NCBI GenBank assembly: GCA_015711895.1
Contig: MU158636.1
Location: 1-20,171, forward strand
DNA length: 20,171 bases
Source: Candidatus Solincola tengchongensis
GTDB lineage: Bacteria > Actinomycetota > Geothermincolia > Geothermincolales > RBG-13-55-18
Reading direction: 5' to 3'
Part shown: positions 7,831-15,509 of the stretch, in pieces
How positions within the stretch are numbered: position 1 is the first letter of the stretch
Layout of the letters: the number at the start of each line of letters is the position of its first letter
Position numbers and translations under genes: made by a program
Notes under the pieces: model-generated
The model's database searches: none
Seen by the model: only the letters and a program-made list of their open reading frames with translations
What the model was told of the DNA's origin: nothing

Positions 7831-7854
7831 AAACCCCCGGCGCCGTGGCTCATA
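7831..7854. repeat. Direct repeat copy 1
   Basis: This is a 24-base unit (AAACC, then CCCGGCGCCGTGGCTCATA) whose last 19 bases are identical to copy 2 at 7928-7951; one base differs overall. The unit starts are 97 bases apart. It contains the palindrome GGCGCC. It is too long to be chance in 20 kb. Confidence 0.7.
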
Positions 7855-7927
7855 TCCCCGCCGGCTCAATAGGATCCGGCTCCCGCCGATGCGCCCCCCG
7901 CATAGGCCACCGCCTCCAGGAATCAGG

Positions 7928-7951
7928 AAACTCCCGGCGCCGTGGCTCATA
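7928..7951. repeat. Direct repeat copy 2
   Basis: This is the second copy of the 24-base unit at 7831-7854, with one mismatch (T for C at the fifth base). It directly adjoins an AT-rich segment upstream of the 2-hydroxyacid dehydrogenase gene, so it may be a regulatory site or part of a dispersed intergenic element. Confidence 0.7.
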
Positions 7952-8203
7952 AAATATGGATAATAATGGTGTGATGTGGGCATCATTCATGGTAGGCGGG
8001 CTTCCCCCCGCCGGACTGGCGTGCCGGGGCGTGGGAGGCGATCGCTTGCGGCCGGGTTTTCCGGGGCCTCGCGTCCTCCCGGCGGAGGCCGTGGGAGGAG
8101 AGGGAGAGACGAGGGAGCGGTTCCGGGAAGCCGATGGATACCGGAAAATCCCGGCGGATGAGCGGATGGAAGCCTGGAGGTCCGGATAGAAAGGGAGGTG
8201 GAG

Positions 8204-9187
8204 ATGTCCAGGGTGGTGGTGCTCTCGCCCCTGCCGGAGGAGGCGGTCAGGGGGATGCTGTCCGGGGTCCTGGAAGGTCGCGAGGTCACGGTGGAGGTCT
8301 ACCAGGGGGATCCGGGCCCCGGCCTGGAGGAGGCGGTGCGAGGGGCGGACGTGATAATCGGCGATTTCACCTTCCGCCTGCCCATAGACGCCCGGGTGGC
8401 GGAGGCGGCGCGGGGCTGCCGGCTCATCCAGCAGCCCAGCATCGGTTACCAGCACATAGACCTGGAAGCCACGCGTGAGGCGGGGATACCGGTGGCCAAC
8501 GTGGGGGCGGCCAACGCCGTGGGGGTGGCGGAGCACGCCGTGATGTTCATGCTCTGCCTGCTCAAGAAGGCCCTTTACTTCCATAACAAGACCGCCGCGG
8601 GGGAGTGGGGGCAGCAGGACATCTTCACCCTGGGGCTTTACGAGCTGCAGGGCAAGACGGTGGGCATCGTGGGGATGGGCAACATCGGAAGGGAGGTGGC
8701 GGTGCGCCTGCGGCCCTTCGGCTGCCGAGTCCTCTATTACGACCTGGTTCGCCTCCCGGCGGAGAAAGAGGAGGAACTGGGGGCGGAGTACGCGGAGCTT
8801 GAGGAGCTCCTGCGCGCCTCGGACATCGTCACCCTCCACGTTCCCCTGACCCCGGAGACCCGTCACCTCATCGACCGGGAGAGGCTGGGCTTGATGAAAC
8901 CCGACGCCTACCTCCTGAACCTGGCACGGGGGGAGGTGGTGGACGAGGAGGCCTTGGCCGAGGCCCTGCAGGAAGGGAGGATAGCCGGCGCGGGCCTGGA
9001 CGTCTTCGCCCGGGAGCCGGTGGAACCCGATAACCCGCTTCTCAAGTCCGACCGGGTCATCCTCTCCCCCCACGTGGCGGGAGGCACCAACGAGAGCCGG
9101 GTGCGCATGCTCCAGGTGACCATAGACAACGTCATGCGGGTGCTCTCGGGAGAGAAACCCCGCTTCGTGGTCAACGGCGTGGAGTGA
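8204..9187 (+). CDS. D-isomer-specific 2-hydroxyacid dehydrogenase
   Basis: NAD(P)-dependent enzyme of the family that interconverts 2-oxo acids and D-2-hydroxy acids (phosphoglycerate, glycerate, lactate and related dehydrogenases). It has 327 residues, a standard length without an ACT domain. The Rossmann motif is G157-M-G-N-I-G162. The catalytic residues are R242 in NLARGEVVDE, E271 in DVFAREPVEPDNPL and H290 in SPHVAGGT. The N-terminal substrate domain has the usual QQPSIGYQHIDLEA stretch (77-90). ATG at 8204 is preferred to the GTG two codons earlier, because GGGAGGTGGAG then falls at the right distance. The gene is followed after 111 bases by an acetolactate-synthase-like gene, so the pair may act on the same 2-oxo acid. 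The substrate is not readable from sequence. Confidence 0.93.
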   Translation: MSRVVVLSPLPEEAVRGMLSGVLEGREVTVEVYQGDPGPGLEEAVRGADVIIGDFTFRLPIDARVAEAARGCRLIQQPSIGYQHIDLEATREAGIPVANVGAANAVGVAEHAVMFMLCLLKKALYFHNKTAAGEWGQQDIFTLGLYELQGKTVGIVGMGNIGREVAVRLRPFGCRVLYYDLVRLPAEKEEELGAEYAELEELLRASDIVTLHVPLTPETRHLIDRERLGLMKPDAYLLNLARGEVVDEEALAEALQEGRIAGAGLDVFAREPVEPDNPLLKSDRVILSPHVAGGTNESRVRMLQVTIDNVMRVLSGEKPRFVVNGVE

Positions 9188-9298
9188 GCACAGGGGGTGT
9201 GCGATGATTTCGCGTTGCAGTAAGCGGGGTGGACTTCCCGGTGGAAGATACGGGGTCTGGCCGTCGCCGGCCCGGGGCGGGAGAAGGAGGAGCGGCCC

Positions 9299-10972
9299 AT
9301 GAACTGCGCGCAGATGCTCATCGAGGGCCTGAAGGTCATGGGGGTCCGCCGCATCTACGGTATCATCGGCACCTCAAACTTCGCCTTCGTCAACGCCCTC
9401 TACGATCACCGGGAGGACATCCGTTACATCTCCTGCCGCCATGAACAGGTGGCGGCGAGCATGGCCGACGCCGAGGGACGGCTGACGGGAATCCCCGGGG
9501 TGGCACTCACCCACTCCGGCCCCGGCACCCTGAATGCCCTCATCTCCGTGGCCAATGCCTATAAGGACGGGAGCCCCATGATCCTCCTCAGCGGGGCGGT
9601 GAAGAGGAAGCTACGTGGCAGCGACGGCATGCTGGAAGCCAACCACATGGAAATATTTTCCTCTTTATGCCGGGGGGTCTTCCGGGTGGAGGAGGCGGAC
9701 CATACCGCCGCCGTGCTCTCGCAGGCCTATACCCTGGCCGTCTCGGGGGGAAGGGGCCCGGTGCTCATCGAGGTCCCCGAGGACGTGTGGGAGGAGGAGG
9801 TGAAGGTGGAGGCGCCCCGCTTCCGCTTCGCCGCCGAACACCGCCCCCCACTGCACGTGGAGGACGTCTGGAAGGCTCTGGAAAAGGTGAAGGAGGCCAA
9901 AAGACCCCTCATCCTCTCCGGGGGAGGAGTGGCCTACTCGGGAGCCTCGGAGCTCCTGGTGCGACTGGCGGAGACCCTCCGCGTCCCCGTGGCCACCACC
10001 GGGAACGGGCGGGGCACCATCCCCGAGGACCACCCCCTGTGCCTGGGGAGGGCCGGGTTCGGAGGAGGGAACACGGTGGCCGACGCCGCCCTATCGGAGG
10101 CGGACGTCATCCTGGGGGTGGGTTGCATCATCTCCGACCTCACCTCCTACGAGTACACCCTTCCCATCCCCGGGGAGCTGGTGCTGGTGAACATCGACAT
10201 GGAGGCCATGCTCAACTGCCGGAGGCGGCCCCAGTTGCCCATCGAGGCCGACGCGCGCGATTTCCTCCTCGAGGCGGTGGACGCGGTGAAGGATTATCGG
10301 CCGCCGGACCGCAGGGAGTGGTGGGAATTCCTGGAAGGAAAACGCACGGAATGGAGGGCGCTGGTGGAACAGGCCCGGAACTCGGACCGGGAGCCGCTTT
10401 CCGGAGCCAGGGTGATCCACGAACTGGTCCACCTCCTGCCGCGAGAGAGGATAATCACCGTGGGAGCGGGCACTCACCTCCTCTATCCCATGGCCTTCCT
10501 TCCCTGCCTGGAGCCCCTGACCTACCTCTCGGCGGTGAACTTCGGGGCCATGGGCTTCGGCTTCCCCGCCGCCCTGGCCGCCAAGCTGGTGCGCCCGGAA
10601 CGGGAGGTGGTGGCCATCCTGGGGGACGGGGACTTCATGATGACCCTGCAGGACCTGGAGACCGCCTGCCGGGAGGGGATAAAGGTCCTGGTGCTGGTGA
10701 TGAACGACCACATGTACCGGGTTCTGAACATCCGGCAGAGGGTGCAGTGCCAGGGGAGGATACTGGGCACATGCCACGGCAACCCGGACTTCGCCGCCCT
10801 GGCCCGCTCCTTCGGAGCGGCGGGGTGGAGGCTGGAGAAGGTGGCGGACATCCGCCCGGTCCTGAGCGAGGCGCTGGCCGCGGAAGGGCCGGCGGTGGTG
10901 GACGTGGTCATCGACCCGGAGGACTTGCCCCCCTTCAACCTCGAGGCCTCCCTGCGCATGAGCATGGGATAA
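9299..10972 (+). CDS. Thiamine-diphosphate enzyme, acetolactate synthase-like
   Basis: The 557-residue protein has the three-domain layout of acetolactate synthase, benzoylformate decarboxylase and related ThDP enzymes. It has an N-terminal pyrimidine-binding domain (1-165) with catalytic E49 in SCRHEQ, a middle domain (about 185-335), and a C-terminal pyrophosphate-binding domain with G442-D-G and the metal-binding N469. The motif THSGPGTLNALISVANA (71-87) is typical. It is not an obvious IlvB: no small regulatory subunit gene follows, and the partner upstream is a 2-hydroxyacid dehydrogenase. It could be a decarboxylase or carboligase for an unusual 2-oxo acid, or a lyase. The ATG has AAGGAGGAG upstream. 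The two genes probably form one operon. Confidence 0.88.
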   Translation: MNCAQMLIEGLKVMGVRRIYGIIGTSNFAFVNALYDHREDIRYISCRHEQVAASMADAEGRLTGIPGVALTHSGPGTLNALISVANAYKDGSPMILLSGAVKRKLRGSDGMLEANHMEIFSSLCRGVFRVEEADHTAAVLSQAYTLAVSGGRGPVLIEVPEDVWEEEVKVEAPRFRFAAEHRPPLHVEDVWKALEKVKEAKRPLILSGGGVAYSGASELLVRLAETLRVPVATTGNGRGTIPEDHPLCLGRAGFGGGNTVADAALSEADVILGVGCIISDLTSYEYTLPIPGELVLVNIDMEAMLNCRRRPQLPIEADARDFLLEAVDAVKDYRPPDRREWWEFLEGKRTEWRALVEQARNSDREPLSGARVIHELVHLLPRERIITVGAGTHLLYPMAFLPCLEPLTYLSAVNFGAMGFGFPAALAAKLVRPEREVVAILGDGDFMMTLQDLETACREGIKVLVLVMNDHMYRVLNIRQRVQCQGRILGTCHGNPDFAALARSFGAAGWRLEKVADIRPVLSEALAAEGPAVVDVVIDPEDLPPFNLEASLRMSMG

Positions 10973-11147
10973 GCTTTCGGAAGGACGCGGGGACAGGCCG
11001 CAGGGGCTTGAGCGCTGGCATTGGCGGCCTTCGCCTCCCTGCGCCCAGGAGCGGGATTCGGCCGGGGCGAGATGGGAGTTACCGGAAGTCGCAATGATGG
11101 TGCGGCTCCTCGCGTGACATGGGTTGAGCGGTGGAAGGAGCGGATGA

Positions 11148-11570
11148 ATGGACGTCGTAGGGATGAAGGCCTACCGGGGGGAGTTCGAGGTGAGCACCGG
11201 GACGCGGGCTCAGCTCGTCGACATCACCTCGAGGGTGCGGGAAGTTGTGCGCGGCTCCGGGGTTCGGGAAGGGATATGCCAGGTCTACATCCCCCACACC
11301 ACGGCCGGGGTGACGGTCAACGAGGCCGCCGACCCGGACGTGGCCGCGGACATCCTCGAGCACCTGGAGAGGCTGGTGCCCCGGGGCAGGTACCGCCACC
11401 GGGAGGGAAACGCCGACGCCCACATCAAGGCCAGCCTGGTGGGCTTCTCCGCCGCCCTGCCCGTCTTCGGAGGGGACTTGGCCCTGGGCACCTGGCAGGG
11501 GGTGTTCCTGTGCGAGTTCGACGGGCCGCGGCGGCGCAGGGTGTGGGTGACCGTGCTGGGATCGGGTTGA
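11148..11570 (+). CDS. YjbQ / UPF0047 family protein
   Basis: The product is 140 residues, the full length of the family. All hallmarks are present: IPHTTAGVTVNEAADPDV (48-65), HREGNADAHIKASLVG (84-99) with H84 and H92, and GTWQGVFLCEFDGPR (114-128). Members form trimers with a conserved histidine-rich pocket. E. coli YjbQ has a weak thiamine-phosphate synthase activity, but the true role is unsettled. The ATG at 11148 has AAGGAG eight bases upstream. It is separated by only 19 bases from the DUF62 gene, so the two are likely co-transcribed. Confidence 0.93.
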   Translation: MDVVGMKAYRGEFEVSTGTRAQLVDITSRVREVVRGSGVREGICQVYIPHTTAGVTVNEAADPDVAADILEHLERLVPRGRYRHREGNADAHIKASLVGFSAALPVFGGDLALGTWQGVFLCEFDGPRRRRVWVTVLGSG

Positions 11571-11589
11571 GCCGGAAAGGAGGCGGGAG

Positions 11590-12426
11590 GTGGATACCGG
11601 GGAGGCGCGCCTGGAGGGACTGATCACCTTCACCAGCGATTTCGGGACCTCGGAGGAATGGGTGGGGGTGGTGAAAGGGGTCATCCTCTCCATCAACCCC
11701 AGGGCGGTGGTCGTGGACCTCAGCCACGAGATACCGCCCTTCGACATCGGGAAGGGGGCCCTGGTGCTCGCCGCCGCTCTTCCCCATCTCCCCGTGGGGG
11801 TGCACCTGGCGGTGGTGGACCCCGGCGTGGGTACGCGGCGCCTGGCCGTGGCCCTGCAGTGCCGAAGGGGTGATTTTCTGGTGGGTCCGGACAACGGGTT
11901 GCTTCTTCCTGCAGCGGAAAGGCTGGGGGGCGTGACCCGCGCCTTCTTCCTGGAGAACAGCGACTTCTTCCGCCGCCCCGTCCATCCCACCTTCCACGCC
12001 CGCGACATCTTCGCCCCGGTGGCCGCTCACCTCTCCCTGGGGGTGGACCCCTCAGAGATGGGGATGCCCATGGACGCAGAGGACCTGGTCCCCGCCCCCT
12101 GGGGGAGGGCAAGGACGGGCGAGGGCGCCATCTACGCCGAGGTGATCGACGTGGACCGCTTCGGGTCACTCCGCCTCAACGCCTACCCGGAGCAGGTGGA
12201 GGGACTGGGCCACCGGAGGGGTGACCGCGTCATAGTGGGGCTGGGAGAGGGAGAGATGGAGTTCGTCCTGGCCTCCACCTTCGGGGAAGTGGAGGCGGGA
12301 GCCCCTCTCCTCTTCGAGGATTCCTCGGGGGTGATGGCCCTGGGGGTGAGCGGGGGGAGCCTCTATGCCCGGACGGGTTCGCGTCCCGGGGACACGGTGA
12401 TAATCTACGGACCAGCAGCCCGGTGA
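11590..12426 (+). CDS. SAM hydroxide adenosyltransferase (DUF62 family)
   Basis: Members of this family cleave S-adenosylmethionine to adenosine and methionine, using water or hydroxide as nucleophile; the fluorinase and chlorinase are relatives. The 278-residue protein has TFTSDFG (13-19), VDLSHEIPPFD (42-52), VVDPGVGTRR (75-84) and TFHARDIFAPVAA (134-146). D77, R84 and H136 have exactly the spacing of the Asp-Arg-His triad described for archaeal DUF62. The chlorinase/fluorinase-specific halide loop is not evident. The C-terminal domain (about 170-278) is the usual beta barrel. It starts at GTG 11590, with AAAGGAGGCGGG before it. The role may be SAM turnover or nucleophile detoxification, which is inference. 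Confidence 0.93.
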   Translation: MDTGEARLEGLITFTSDFGTSEEWVGVVKGVILSINPRAVVVDLSHEIPPFDIGKGALVLAAALPHLPVGVHLAVVDPGVGTRRLAVALQCRRGDFLVGPDNGLLLPAAERLGGVTRAFFLENSDFFRRPVHPTFHARDIFAPVAAHLSLGVDPSEMGMPMDAEDLVPAPWGRARTGEGAIYAEVIDVDRFGSLRLNAYPEQVEGLGHRRGDRVIVGLGEGEMEFVLASTFGEVEAGAPLLFEDSSGVMALGVSGGSLYARTGSRPGDTVIIYGPAAR

Positions 12427-12735
12427 TTGCCGGCGTGGGCCGGGTTGAGCTGGAGCCGCAAGTCGAAGTAGTGATGATCCGCGCACCGCTCCCCGGCAAT
12501 TTCCGGGGCGGGAGGTGGCAGGTTTGAGGTTCGATGCGCCGGATCATGCCGGGGATGACCGCTGGAGACCGTGGCAGGAGGGTGACCGGTTTCAGGAGCC
12601 CGGAGCATGCGAGAGGTCCTGGCCGGGAAATGCGAGGTGGGAAGGGAGGGCCCGAAGGTGTCGACCATCCGGGCGCTCGTCCCCGGCACGGCGCGAAGGT
12701 GGTCGAGGGAAACGTTCGAGCTTGAAGGAGGAGAG
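12427..12735. other. Intergenic stretch before the DUF6485 gene
   Basis: No gene is supported, although the small Cys-rich frame is open upstream to 12607 without a good ribosome site. A perfect 6-bp hairpin CCCCGG-CAATTT-CCGGGG lies at 12491-12508, 65 bases past the DUF62 stop, and might slow or end transcription. It has no T-run. Confidence 0.4.
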
Positions 12736-12933
12736 ATGCCGGAGGAATGCCGAAATCACCGCGCCAATCTGGAGATGTGCAACTGCACCTACGAGCCCTG
12801 CTCCCGTAAGGGTTACTGCTGCGAATGTCTCCACTACCACCGCCGCAACGGTGAACTACCCGCCTGTTTCTTCCCTCCCGAGGTGGAGAGGACCTACGAC
12901 CGTTCCTTGAGCCGTTTCCTGAAGAGCCGTTGA
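12736..12933 (+). CDS. Small cysteine-rich DUF6485-like protein
   Basis: The product is 65 residues with eight cysteines (5, 15, 17, 22, 28, 29, 31, 44). The pattern CNCTYEPCSRKGYCCECLHYH followed by GELPACFFPPEVERTYDRS agrees with my memory of DUF6485, a small family found mainly in anaerobes. The cysteines probably bind a metal such as zinc or an iron-sulfur cluster; that is inference. The ATG at 12736 is preceded by GAAGGAGGAGAG, an ideal ribosome site, which fixes this start over the longer open frame. It follows the DUF62 gene by 309 bases, so it may have its own promoter. Confidence 0.8.
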   Translation: MPEECRNHRANLEMCNCTYEPCSRKGYCCECLHYHRRNGELPACFFPPEVERTYDRSLSRFLKSR

Positions 12934-13388
12934 GCAGCGTCTCGACCTTCCCCGGGGCGGCTCCAGTTCATACTTTCCGCGAGGAGGGAGAAGGCGCACC
13001 GGCGAACGGAGGCGGGAAGCGCGGGCTTTCGGTTCCCGTTCGCAATGCCGGGCTTAGCCGGACTCGGGTTCCCTGAAGGGCCCTGATCCCCGTGATCCCC
13101 CGGAGGGCCGGACTCGAGTGCCGTTGAGGGAGCCGGGCCTCGCTTCTTTTTTGGTTTGCCGGCCGGCCGCTGCCGGTGCCGGACCCGATCCCATGACCGC
13201 AACCCTTGATGAGCGAGGCGCGTTCGCGCCTCTCGGGGTGGATATCGGGATCCGTCTAATAAGTCAGTGACCGCTGATCTCGCCCTTGACACTGCGTTGG
13301 CGGGGATCCCCGGCAAGACCTCGAAGACTTGTAAACCCAAGGTCCGTATCTGTCGATAAAAATCAAGAATTCGAAAGGAGGGGAGAGG
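12934..13388. other. Intergenic region with hairpins
   Basis: No gene is supported. Visible structure includes a stable hairpin GAGGCGC-GTTC-GCGCCTC at 13215-13232 and an imperfect pair of GCCGGACTCG-type direct repeats near 13056 and 13108. A TTGACA at 13286-13291 has no matching -10. Sequence just before 13389 turns A-rich and leads to a strong ribosome site. Confidence 0.35.
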
Positions 13389-13460
13389 ATGGATCAGGCC
13401 GCCGCCTACGACGACGGCGGCCTTCATGCTTTCCGTGGGGCTATCCGGCTGCAGCTTTGA
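13389..13460 (+). CDS. Possible 23-residue leader peptide
   Basis: A 24-codon frame starts at an ATG with a near-perfect AAAGGAGGGG site five bases upstream and ends at TGA 13458. The peptide begins MDQAAAYDDGG and ends with RLQL. A 9-bp hairpin (13396-13423) lies inside the frame. It may be a translated leader of the repeat-protein gene, with the hairpin responding to ribosome position. No run of regulatory codons is seen. It could also be a chance frame. Confidence 0.3.
   Translation: MDQAAAYDDGGLHAFRGAIRLQL
13396..13423 (+). promoter_or_regulatory. Strong 9-bp hairpin in the leader of the repeat-protein gene
   Basis: AGGCCGCCG (13396-13404) pairs perfectly with CGGCGGCCT (13415-13423) around a 10-base loop. 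It is followed by TTCATGCTTT, a poor but T-rich tail. A second hairpin follows at 13496-13522 (GCCT and CGAAG arms, with one bulge). Together they look like a structured 5' leader or attenuator; no known riboswitch was recognised. Confidence 0.45.
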
Positions 13461-13626
13461 GCCCGTATGGGTCTCGTCTTATCGGACCGCATAATGCCTG
13501 CGAAGAAGGCCTCCTTCGAGGCGGGGAAGGTTGAAGGGAGGGATGCGGATGGGATGAAAGGAACCCGTGTTGCCTACCTTTCAGGGTCAGATGGCTATGG
13601 ATGGGGAGACGAGGGAGGGGATGTCT

Positions 13627-15210
13627 ATGAGAGGGCGCTATGGGGCGGGAAAGTTTATCATGGCGACTTCATCGATACTTCTTTTCATCTTACTGGCTGG
13701 CGCCTTTCACGTGGCGGCGGGGGATTTTAATGCCGCCTGCGGGAGCAGCGGTTGGTATTTCGCCGAGGGTTTCACCGGCGGAGACTTCGACACCTGGATC
13801 CTCATCCAGAACCCCAACCAGGTGGACACCGTGGCCACCCTGCGTTTCCTCACCCCCGAGGGGGAGCTCGAGCCCCTGGAGGTGCCCCTGCGGGGGGAGA
13901 CCCGGACCACCGTGTATCTAAACGCCCTTCCGGAGCTCGGGGACCGGGAGGTGGCCACGGAGGTCAAGGTGGAGGGAAGCGGAATCGTGGCCGAGCGGGC
14001 CATGTACTTCAGCTACGGAGGGCAGCGCGCCGGAGGGCATTGCTCCATCGGAGCCAGCCACCCCTCGTGCACCTGGTATCTCCCGGAGGGCTACACGGGA
14101 GGCAGCTTCGACACCTACGTGCTGCTCATGAACCCGGGGGAGGAGGACGCCAGGGGCGTATGGCTCAAGCTGATGAAGCCCGCCGACGGCCGCTACTACC
14201 CTTTCAAGGTGGACGTACCTGCCGGCAGGAGGGTTACCGTCAAGCTGGACGACCTGGTGTGGACGGAGGGATCGGAGAATTATATCTCCGCCACCTACGA
14301 ACCGCCGCCGGGTTCCGAGCCCGAGCAGGTGAAGTTCGACGACACCTCGGTCGCCACGTGGATCATCTCCGCAAAGCCGCTGGTGGCGGAGCGGGCCATG
14401 TACTTCGACTACTACGGGAAGGCCGGCGGCTCCTCCTCCATAGGGGCCACCGGCACGGCGCCGGTCTGGTATCTGCCGGAGGGATATACGGGAGGAGACT
14501 TCGACACCTGGGTGATGGCCATGAACCCCAACTCCTATCCCGTGGACATCACCTACACCTTCTTCTCCAACAGCCCGGGTTTCACTCCCGTGAGCGTGAC
14601 CCATGAAGGGGTGCCCGCCTACTCGCGGGACACCATTTTCGTGGACCAGGTGCCCGGGCTGGAGGGTTCCGACGTCTCCACCATGGTCACGGCCTGTCCG
14701 TCCGGTGGCGGGACCGAGGCGGCCTGCACCGGGAGCGAGGCCTGTATCGTCGCCGAACGCTCGGTGTACTTCCGCTACGGAACTGCCAGCGACGGGGCGA
14801 CCTCCGTCGGGACCCCCTGTCTCTTCGACGAATGGGCCCTGGCCGAGGGCTACACCGGGGGAGGGTTCGACACCTACGTACTGGTCATGAACCCCAACGA
14901 CCACTGGGTGAGGATCACCGCCACCTACATGACCCCGGAGGGGACCAAGGTGGTCAAGGAGTACCCGTGTCCACCCCGCTTCCGTTACACCATCAAAGTG
15001 GACGACCAGGATCCTGCCTTGTCCTCCACCGACGTGTCCACGCGCATATTCGCCGAGTACATGGAGGAACCGGGAGCGGAAGCGGCGGTCTACGGGAAGA
15101 GCTGTTCCGCGGGAGTGGCCGTGGAGCGGGCCATGTACTTCGTCTACCGTAGCCCCGAGACGGGCAAGGTGATGTCCGGGGGCACCTGCTCCATAGGCTT
15201 CGGGGAGTGA
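13627..15210 (+). CDS. Exported protein of four WYxxEGxTGGxFDT repeats
   Basis: The product is 527 residues. A signal peptide (basic MRGRYGAGK, hydrophobic 10-31) ends near A-A-G. The rest is four tandem beta-rich units starting at about W43, W150, W281 and W403, each 107-131 residues. Each opens with W-Y/A-x-x-E-G-[FY]-T-G-G-x-F-D-T-[WY]-[VI]-L-x-x-N-P and ends with VAER-[AS]-[MV]-YF-x-Y followed by a G/S-rich S-I/V-G turn. Inserts in units 2-4 carry extra cysteines. The repeats are known from many actinobacterial surface proteins, but no function is established. GGAGG lies eight bases before ATG 13627; ATG 13621 is an alternative. No sortase signal or C-terminal anchor is seen, so it is probably secreted or held by other means. 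Confidence 0.85.
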   Translation: MRGRYGAGKFIMATSSILLFILLAGAFHVAAGDFNAACGSSGWYFAEGFTGGDFDTWILIQNPNQVDTVATLRFLTPEGELEPLEVPLRGETRTTVYLNALPELGDREVATEVKVEGSGIVAERAMYFSYGGQRAGGHCSIGASHPSCTWYLPEGYTGGSFDTYVLLMNPGEEDARGVWLKLMKPADGRYYPFKVDVPAGRRVTVKLDDLVWTEGSENYISATYEPPPGSEPEQVKFDDTSVATWIISAKPLVAERAMYFDYYGKAGGSSSIGATGTAPVWYLPEGYTGGDFDTWVMAMNPNSYPVDITYTFFSNSPGFTPVSVTHEGVPAYSRDTIFVDQVPGLEGSDVSTMVTACPSGGGTEAACTGSEACIVAERSVYFRYGTASDGATSVGTPCLFDEWALAEGYTGGGFDTYVLVMNPNDHWVRITATYMTPEGTKVVKEYPCPPRFRYTIKVDDQDPALSSTDVSTRIFAEYMEEPGAEAAVYGKSCSAGVAVERAMYFVYRSPETGKVMSGGTCSIGFGE

Positions 15211-15301
15211 TACCGCGAGGGCGGAAGACGGCCAGTCCATCCCCGTCCCACTTTGACGCCTATGGAACGGCGGGCGGAAAGCGAGAACGGGAGGGGTGAA
15301 C

Positions 15302-15335
15302 GGAAGGCCGGCGAGAGCCGGCCTTCCCCTTTCCC
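15302..15335 (+). terminator. Intrinsic terminator after the repeat protein
   Basis: A perfect 11-bp stem GGAAGGCCGGC / GCCGGCCTTCC closes a GAGA tetraloop (15302-15327) and is followed by CCTTTCCC. It lies 92 bases past the stop of the repeat-protein gene and 182 bases before the thiolase start. The stem is very strong, but the T-run is weak. Confidence 0.7.
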
Positions 15336-15358
15336 GCCCCGTGAATCTCAAGCCGTAA

Positions 15359-15364
15359 TATAAT
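15359..15364 (+). promoter_or_regulatory. Candidate -10 box upstream of the thiolase gene
   Basis: A perfect TATAAT sits in an isolated AT-rich patch (15356-15367) between the terminator and the thiolase gene, 146 bases before its start. No -35 match is visible at 16-18 bp, so an activator may be needed. Confidence 0.4.
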
Positions 15365-15509
15365 AATCCGGACCCATCAGGCGCGAGGCGGCATGGGTCC
15401 TTCCTCCCGCCTGGAGGCGAGGGCAGCGCCGGCCCGGCCCTTCGCGCGGGGCCCATGCGGCAGGAACGGAGCAAGGTTCGTGAGACACCCGAGGAGCCAA
15501 GGAGGGAAG

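Larger units (their letters stand above)
7249..8203. other. Gene-poor 955-base stretch with a composition dip
   Basis: No convincing gene is seen. The part from about 7260 to 7550 is clearly richer in A+T than the surroundings. It has a short open frame (7447-7782, +) whose sequence soon turns into Arg/Pro-rich nonsense. A 24-base direct repeat occurs at 7831 and 7928. The second copy is followed by AT-rich sequence (about 7951-7971, TAAAAT and TAATAAT) that could hold the promoter of the downstream dehydrogenase operon. Decayed foreign DNA is possible. Confidence 0.4.

Noticed and set aside
7850..9073. 407-residue minus-strand frame
   Set aside because: It is a shadow of the 2-hydroxyacid dehydrogenase gene with no domain-like sequence of its own.
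13286..13291. TTGACA as a promoter
   Set aside because: No -10-like hexamer occurs 16-18 bases downstream; the spacing zone is GC-rich.
13380..13626. Cyclic-di-GMP riboswitch before the repeat protein
   Set aside because: Hairpins are present, but the conserved core sequences of that class are absent.
13918..15474. 518-residue open frame on the minus strand
   Set aside because: It is antisense to the repeat protein, which has a signal peptide and internal repeats. The frame is His/Gly/Arg-rich and open only because of GC-rich codon bias.
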